Below, piece after piece: positions 30,571 to 35,289 of a stretch of DNA of 35,289 nucleotides; the first letter of the stretch is position 1, and every line of letters starts with the position of its first letter. Where the stretch lies: IMG/VR virus record IMGVR_UViG_3300022752_000206, positions 1-35,289 of that record, one strand, 5' to 3'. The notes beneath the pieces are model-generated. The model saw nothing but the letters and a program-made list of their open reading frames with translations, did not search any database and was not told the origin of the DNA. The stretch comes from a virus. The translations under genes were made by a program, and so were the position numbers.

Positions 30571-31617
30571 TTAAGAGGTTGGATCCTCGGTTGAAGCAAT
30601 GATGTAGTCAACAGGATTATCCTCATTGAAGTTCTCATTTCCAGGTACGTTGTACGCTGTGGTTGAGCCCTGTGAGGTAAAGTCTGTAACTGCACGGCTG
30701 TTTGCACCAACTACGGCTGTACCGCTGTCTGCGGTAGAGGCAATAGTACCACTTGCTGTAGTTGTGTAGGTGAACGTTGTTGTTGTTGGTGCTGACACGA
30801 TTGTGTAGGTACCGTTCAACGCTGAGTTAGTTAGACCTGCTATAACGACTGAATCTCCAGCCTCAAATGTGTGTGCAGTTGAAGTTGTAATAGTTGCTGT
30901 TGAGCCAGTTCTAGCCACGTTGCTGACCGTCTTTGAAATTTCTCCATGCCATCTGTAGAATCCCTTTCGTCCGGTTGGAGCCCATGAAGAACGAGCGTAT
31001 GAATATGGACGCTCTGTTGCTGTTGGGAACTCCCAGCGCTCATCTAATCCAGATGAGAACGCTGTGTTTCCAAGGCCGTAGCCTTCAAATGTATTTGCAA
31101 GTAATCCGTTTTCAATTACGCGATCTCCTGAAAGACGAAGCTTGGCATATGGGAATACCCAGTGGAAGTAAGGAAGTGATGCTGCCTTCTTTCCATCAAT
31201 GATTGCATGAGACCAGGTCTCAATCGCAACGCCGTATCCTGCTGGATCATCTCCGGTTGAAGGAGAAGACCAACCGATTGACTTACGATCTGGTGAGGCG
31301 TATGTGCCAAGGTTCTTGCGAAGTAACAAACCGCCTGAGATAAGCTGTGTTAACTCTGGGTCTGGTTCGCAGATCGCAAGCTCCATTGTGATACGCTTTA
31401 GCGTATCAGGAGCCTTGTAGGTTACGCAGACTGTGCCGTCAGCGCCCTTTTCTGTGATTTCATCGCCCTCTTCATACTCAGGTGTGAATGAAAGGCGCAT
31501 GAAGCCTGATGTTGTGTAGCTGTCGCCTGCTGCATTCAGGAGATTACCAGATGCGTCAAGACGAGTTACTCGAATCGACACACCCTGAATACTCGCGGCG
31601 TATTCTTGTGTTGCCAT
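30571..31617 (-). CDS. Major tail (tube) protein with inserted beta module
   Basis: 348 residues. The core (about 1-228) has IQGVSIRVTRLDASGN, SYTTSGFMRLSFTPEYEEGDE and VTYKAPDTLKRITMELAI, the pattern of actinophage tail tube proteins. The recurrent beta module is at residues 230-303, followed by a tail (NVPGNENFNEDN) that ends the protein. A tube protein present in many copies would display the module all along the tail, as Ig-like decoration does in other phages. AAGAAGGAG precedes the ATG. A strong hairpin follows the stop. Confidence 0.8.
   Translation of the reverse strand: MATQEYAASIQGVSIRVTRLDASGNLLNAAGDSYTTSGFMRLSFTPEYEEGDEITEKGADGTVCVTYKAPDTLKRITMELAICEPDPELTQLISGGLLLRKNLGTYASPDRKSIGWSSPSTGDDPAGYGVAIETWSHAIIDGKKAASLPYFHWVFPYAKLRLSGDRVIENGLLANTFEGYGLGNTAFSSGLDERWEFPTATERPYSYARSSWAPTGRKGFYRWHGEISKTVSNVARTGSTATITTSTAHTFEAGDSVVIAGLTNSALNGTYTIVSAPTTTTFTYTTTASGTIASTADSGTAVVGANSRAVTDFTSQGSTTAYNVPGNENFNEDNPVDYIIASTEDPTS
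30709..30930 (-). repeat. Beta-module copy in the tail tube gene
   Basis: Encodes residues 230-303 of the tube protein (GSTATITTSTAHTFEAGD, AGLTNSALNGTYTIVSAPTTT). Its strand order is the same as the other copies, with a slightly longer loop (TNSAL in place of DAT). Confidence 0.78.
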
Positions 31618-31660
31618 TGTTTATTTCTCCTTCTTAGAGGCGGCTTTACTAGAGCTTATT

Positions 31661-32527
31661 CTATGCCGTCAGATCAACTCTGACTGCGAGATGGATAGAC
31701 GGGTCAAAGTAAACCGCCGCTGGGCGAATTGCTTTAATACGCATATCGTTCTGATTTCCTGCCACATCGTAGCTTTGGGCTAGATTGTCGGCTACGACAT
31801 CGACGTCGCCAAGAAATGTCCTGACTGAACCGGTGCCGTACATCCATTTGTTTGTCGCTGACGCCGTCGCGCCTGTTTGTCCGTCTGGGCCGGTTCCAGT
31901 ATATCCCGAGCCAATGATAATCTTGGTTCCGCTGATTGTCTGAAGGTGGCCTTTTTCTACGTTATGGAAGATCATGTAGTTAGCAGAAAGAAGACCTGCT
32001 GTGTCCTTTGTCATGTGAATGACACCGTTTTCTCCAGCTGGAGATGTATCTGCTAATTCAAAGTCTAGAAGTGCAAGCGCGCGCTGAACAGATAGCGCAG
32101 TCGTGCCGTTAATAAGAGTTGCAGTTGAGTCACTAAGTGCCTTATTAGCATGACTCTCACCTTTTCTAATTGCGCCGTCCCAGAGTTCGCGCTCCATTGC
32201 CTTCTGAGTTCCACCTTCAAGTTGGCGCTTAACTCTTGCAACGTAGTCAAGACCAGGAAAACCTAGTGTTGAGCGATAGTCTTCAGCTTCAATAAAAAAT
32301 GGTTTAATTTCTGTATAGCGCTCAGGGGCAGCATTAGACACCAACGTACTTGACGTTGTATCAGTGTCATCGTAGTTTACAAGACCACGGAGAGTTGTGT
32401 CCCACTCTTGTGAGAATCCTCGGATCCATTGATCTTCATTTACTTGAGTGTTAGGACTAGCTACGGTGAATAGACCGAACTCTGAAGGTACGATCTTTAG
32501 AGCTTCAAATATTCCGGTAAAAGCCAT
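31661..32527 (-). CDS. Second capsid-like structural protein
   Basis: 288 residues starting MAFTGIFEALK at the ATG at 32527 (AGGA nine bases upstream). A longer reading to 32602 would run into the hairpin and lacks a ribosome site. It has a helical front (DYVARVKRQLEGGTQKAMERE), a central MTKDTAGLLSANYMIFHN region, and a C-terminus VVADNLAQSYD and AVYFDPSIHLAVRVDLTA typical of HK97-fold capsid A-domain ends. Position right after the main capsid gene fits a second capsid (pentamer-type) protein, but a minor head protein is possible. Confidence 0.6.
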   Translation of the reverse strand: MAFTGIFEALKIVPSEFGLFTVASPNTQVNEDQWIRGFSQEWDTTLRGLVNYDDTDTTSSTLVSNAAPERYTEIKPFFIEAEDYRSTLGFPGLDYVARVKRQLEGGTQKAMERELWDGAIRKGESHANKALSDSTATLINGTTALSVQRALALLDFELADTSPAGENGVIHMTKDTAGLLSANYMIFHNVEKGHLQTISGTKIIIGSGYTGTGPDGQTGATASATNKWMYGTGSVRTFLGDVDVVADNLAQSYDVAGNQNDMRIKAIRPAAVYFDPSIHLAVRVDLTA

Positions 32528-32570
32528 GTTCTCTGTTCCTAACTTAAATCTAGTTTTGTTTATTGTATCG

Positions 32571-32594
32571 GGGGAGCCCGTTTCCAGGCTCCCC
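32571..32594 (-). terminator. Strong GC hairpin between the two capsid genes
   Basis: GGGGAGCC and GGCTCCCC pair over eight bases around an 8-base loop, 21 bases after the capsid stop. There is no U-run afterward, so partial termination or message protection is more likely than full termination. It would lower or stabilise relative expression across capsid genes. Confidence 0.65.
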
Positions 32595-32615
32595 TTCAAC
32601 AAATGGGTTATCGGC

Positions 32616-34625
32616 TTAGTACTCGATTGTTGATGCAGTTACGCCACCAAGGGTGTCGCGTAGACCAGCAGCAGCGCCGTTAACGTTGATAGTTGATGTA
32701 ACCTTAAGTGATTCAACACCAACCTTTGCAACACCTTCGAAGGTCTCAACGAACATCTTGTAGTCGTTGGTTCCAACAAGTGTGGAGTCGCGGATGATTC
32801 CGAGATCCAAGGTGCCGCCGTCTAGGAACAGGAATGTTCCCTCGGCAAACAAGTACCATATGAATGTATCGGTGAACTCGTTCATTGCACCTGAGCTTTG
32901 TGATCCAGTCATCGCTGAACCATCGATTGTGTAACATGGGTTGATGCTACGTGATGCGATGTATCCATCGATCTCAGCGTAAACATCAAGTGTCTTGTCA
33001 CCAGGTGATGCAAGAGTCAAATCAGCTGCCATCGCATCCTTAATCCATGCTGGAATAATTGCGCGTAGTGGGAAGTCTGCTGGAAGGCGATGACGTCCAC
33101 GATATTGAGCAGCTGCACGACCAAGTTGTACTAAGAAGTCGCGGCCCATACCGATTAAGGATGTGCTTGTAACTGCTGTAGATAACGCGGTCAGGCGAGT
33201 TAGGATTTGACCTTCTGCCTCACGTGCGTGTTGAATAAGACCTAGCTCGTTGTGACGAGCGATCAATTCAGGATAGGCACGTGTCATTAGGTTACCGAAT
33301 TGTAGTTGCAATGTAACTGCGTCGGTAGCAACTGTGTTTTCTGTTGCTGCTGATACTGTTAGGCTTGCCTTTGTATCGGTTCCTGGGCTGGTGTCAACTA
33401 CGTTTGTCCAGACACCGACTGCGTTGTCGTAGTCAGATAGTACCGGAGGCGTAATAAAACGAATACCGCCGCGATCAGCTTGGAAGCGAGGAAGACAGTC
33501 ACGCACTGGGCGCTCTGTTGTTCCGATTCCAAAAATATCGTACTTAACGGTATATGGAGCAGAGTGTCCACCGGAAGCTACGATTGCCTCTGGTGATGCT
33601 ACTGCTTGGATTTTATCCCAGTTGGCTTCTGAATCCTGTGTAAGGGTGCGGTCCTCTGGGTATGATGTGGTGATAGATGCAACGATGTGTTGCTCTCCAT
33701 CTCCACCGTTTACACGGCGTAGACCATGTAGACGCTTGGACATTGCTTCTGCAACGGCCTTCATGTCTGCTAATTCACTGCCTGCTGTATAACCAGGAAT
33801 ATCAGCGCCAGCCGTAATTGCTACGGGAGCCGCTGATGTTTGGTTTAGTGGGCGGCGATCAGCTGGAGCTTCAATAACTTCTACTGAAGCTGCCGGTTCG
33901 TTATTTGCGGCGGCGGTCACTGGTGCCTCCTGATCTTTCTGCACAATTTGTGCTTCGCTTGTTTCTGTGCTTGCAACAACAGCCTCTGCCTCAACTGGAG
34001 CTTCTACAGCTACAGCCTCTTCAGGAGTTGTTGTTTCTACCGAGGCAGCTACTGCCTCTGGAGTTTCAACAGTTACTACAGGAGCTTCTGGAGCTACTAC
34101 AGTCTCTGCTGGTGTTTGTACTTCCTCAACTGCAAGTTCAGCAGCAGGAGTTTCCTCCACTGCGGCCTCTGCGGTTGGTTCAGTTACTTGTGTTGTTTCT
34201 GATACTTCAGTTGAAAGTTCAGATGCTACTTCTGCAGCAGTTGATGCTTCAGCCATTGGTTTTTCCTCTTCCTTTTCTTCCTCGGCAGGAGCTTCTGCAG
34301 CTGGCTCTTCAGCCGGCTTCATATCTTCCTCCGCGGGGGTTTCGGTTTCGCCTTCAGGCATTTCACCTTCTGCTTCACCCTTAACACGCATAGCGGCCTC
34401 GGCTGCACGTGTTGCTAGCTCTTGAGCTAAAGCTTCACGACGGCTTACTTCACTACGAACTGTGTCAAGCATGTCAGCAAGAGATGTCATCGCATCTACT
34501 GTCTGAGGAGTAGGATCTTCCTTCTCAACCGTTTCGAATTCGCTTACAATGTCAGTCTGTAGTTGCGCGACATCTTCATCGCTCAACTCAGCCAGCATGT
34601 CAAGCTGTTGTTTTATACGGTCCAC
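32616..34625 (-). CDS. Major capsid protein with fused scaffold-like acidic N-terminus
   Basis: 669 residues from the GTG at 34625, chosen because GGAGGAGGG lies directly upstream at good spacing; an ATG at 34667 (683 residues) has no clear site. Residues up to about 90 are helical (DRIKQQLDMLAELSDEDV). About 90-270 is extremely Glu/Ala/Pro/Val-rich, a disordered scaffold-like region. After about 290 comes an HK97-type capsid domain (VKYDIFGIGTTERPVRDCLPRF, GIRFITPPVLSDYDNAVG, LPADFPLRAIIPAWIKD, LGIIRDSTLVGTNDY). The N-terminus probably guides assembly and is cut by the prohead protease. Confidence 0.8.
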   Translation of the reverse strand: MDRIKQQLDMLAELSDEDVAQLQTDIVSEFETVEKEDPTPQTVDAMTSLADMLDTVRSEVSRREALAQELATRAAEAAMRVKGEAEGEMPEGETETPAEEDMKPAEEPAAEAPAEEEKEEEKPMAEASTAAEVASELSTEVSETTQVTEPTAEAAVEETPAAELAVEEVQTPAETVVAPEAPVVTVETPEAVAASVETTTPEEAVAVEAPVEAEAVVASTETSEAQIVQKDQEAPVTAAANNEPAASVEVIEAPADRRPLNQTSAAPVAITAGADIPGYTAGSELADMKAVAEAMSKRLHGLRRVNGGDGEQHIVASITTSYPEDRTLTQDSEANWDKIQAVASPEAIVASGGHSAPYTVKYDIFGIGTTERPVRDCLPRFQADRGGIRFITPPVLSDYDNAVGVWTNVVDTSPGTDTKASLTVSAATENTVATDAVTLQLQFGNLMTRAYPELIARHNELGLIQHAREAEGQILTRLTALSTAVTSTSLIGMGRDFLVQLGRAAAQYRGRHRLPADFPLRAIIPAWIKDAMAADLTLASPGDKTLDVYAEIDGYIASRSINPCYTIDGSAMTGSQSSGAMNEFTDTFIWYLFAEGTFLFLDGGTLDLGIIRDSTLVGTNDYKMFVETFEGVAKVGVESLKVTSTINVNGAAAGLRDTLGGVTASTIEY

Positions 34626-34751
34626 TGTCCCTCCTCCGGGCCAGTCATGATGAACGAGGTTGTTCATTCGCTAATCAGTCCAAGGCCGAGGGACTCCGAA
34701 CGCATCTGTGCGTGGGAGGCACTCCACCTGGATTGAATAATATATTACTTT
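34626..34751 (-). promoter_or_regulatory. Leader region before the capsid gene
   Basis: The transcribed strand has a short AT-rich palindrome (TAATATATTA) that could hold a -10, then a small hairpin ACGCA-CAGA-TGCGT and nearby GC-rich segments. The main capsid ribosome site lies at its end. Promoter and leader roles are tentative; nothing else was seen in this gap. Confidence 0.35.
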
Positions 34752-35289
34752 CTAAGTTAGGAGTCGAAGAAGTTTGCTCATCTGAGATGAGATCTCAGCC
34801 TGGGAGTAATAGTCTCCCCCGGACATGAATGACTTGAGGTCTACAGTTGCCTCGTCCGCATCCTTCTGTCCTATCTTGTCTTCAACCCTTGAGATCATAT
34901 CTTCGATAAGACCCTTTAGGGCCGGAGGAAGGTCACTGTAACGAACCTTCTCCGTATCGCTTCCAAACGGCAAAGGCAGGTTGGCGATTACCTTACCTAA
35001 CTCCCTTGCCGAGGAACGAACGTTTTCTAGTGATTGCGAGTCAAGAGCTCCCGTATCAAGTCGATCAACGATCGAGATGAGGTCACCTGCCGCTCTAGCA
35101 GCGTCCATATAGTTTCCAGCATCATCTAGGTTTTCAACCTCCTCGATCTTCTTGATTGCCTCGTCAGATCCGGAGTCTCCAAGATCCTGCTTAATACGTG
35201 CTAAAACTTGACGAAACTTACCTTTTGCATCGCGCGGTTGAGTCTCAGGGGTATACTTACCCTGGTCTTGTGCCTCAACCGCTAATGCT
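34752..35289 (-). CDS. C-terminal part of a head protein, cut by the window edge
   Basis: The frame is open from the stop at 34752 to the window end, giving about 178 residues with no start; the ATG at 35108 is internal. The visible part is helical and charged: YTPETQPRDAKGKFRQVLAR, then LISIVDRLDTGALDSQS and SFMSGGDYYSQAEISSQMSK. Its place directly upstream of the capsid gene fits the C-terminus of a capsid maturation protease or a portal-associated protein, but no catalytic motif is visible here. I cannot name it. Confidence 0.65.
   Translation of the reverse strand, partial: ALAVEAQDQGKYTPETQPRDAKGKFRQVLARIKQDLGDSGSDEAIKKIEEVENLDDAGNYMDAARAAGDLISIVDRLDTGALDSQSLENVRSSARELGKVIANLPLPFGSDTEKVRYSDLPPALKGLIEDMISRVEDKIGQKDADEATVDLKSFMSGGDYYSQAEISSQMSKLLRLLT

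Noticed and set aside
33905-34425. Long plus-strand ORFs rich in Leu, Gln or Ser
   Set aside because: They are mirror images of the repetitive Glu/Ala/Pro codons of the capsid scaffold region.
34668-34751. tRNA-like or structured RNA before the capsid gene
   Set aside because: Only a 5-bp hairpin and GC-rich fragments are seen. There is no acceptor stem or T-loop.
1-35289. tRNA genes and integration sites
   Set aside because: No cloverleaf or attachment-site pattern could be supported in the short intergenic gaps, and no integrase gene is present.

Overview
The window is part of a tailed-phage genome (siphovirus-like, probably infecting an actinobacterium). Every supported gene is on the minus strand, so biological order runs from high to low coordinates. 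The siphovirus assignment rests on a long tape-measure gene, a two-ORF tail chaperone with a frameshift, and HK97-type capsid and neck genes. The actinophage assignment is softer. It rests on the style of the replication genes (DUF669 SSB, Sak4-like ATPase, family-A polymerase) and on an MSMEG_6728-like gene. Base composition is too balanced for a high-GC soil host, so a lower-GC aquatic actinobacterium is possible. Genes are tightly packed, often with 1-4 nt stop/start overlaps, and TTG and GTG starts are common. I saw no tRNA, CRISPR array, integrase or insertion sequence. No gene-free stretch exceeds about 100 bases.

Structural module (35289 down to about 16979): a truncated head gene, a capsid protein with a long acidic scaffold-like N-terminus, a second capsid-like protein, the tail tube, a head-tail adaptor, neck/terminator proteins, the frameshifted tail chaperones, the tape measure, a Dit-like protein, a tail-hub protein, two fibre proteins and small coiled-coil proteins. 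A roughly 70-residue beta module (TTSSAHG..GD.V.I.GVD.TFNG.Y.I..VPTTTT.TY) recurs in five of these genes. In the hub protein one copy sits inside another.

Nucleotide, replication and modification module (about 16546 down to 84): a dNMP kinase fused to a UDG-fold domain, a thymidylate-synthase-family enzyme, a dCMP deaminase, DNA polymerase, a RuvC-like resolvase, an SNF2 helicase carrying an intein, a Cas4/RecB nuclease, a Sak4-like ATPase, an SSB, two related glycosyltransferase-like proteins, a dimeric dUTPase/dCTPase-type enzyme, a C5-cytosine methyltransferase and a DenV-like protein.

Two systems stand out. First, the thymidylate-synthase homologue has Asp exactly 31 residues after the catalytic Cys, where true thymidylate synthases have Asn. 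This is the signature of T4 dCMP hydroxymethylase. Together with the NTP pyrophosphatase, kinase and two glycosyltransferase-like genes, it outlines a T4-style route for replacing cytosine with a glycosylated base. Second, the intein sits inside the helicase DECH box, and a complete 266-residue Vsr/DUF559-type endonuclease gene lies wholly inside it in another reading frame. The intein frame stays open throughout, so splicing protein and endonuclease are overprinted on the same DNA.
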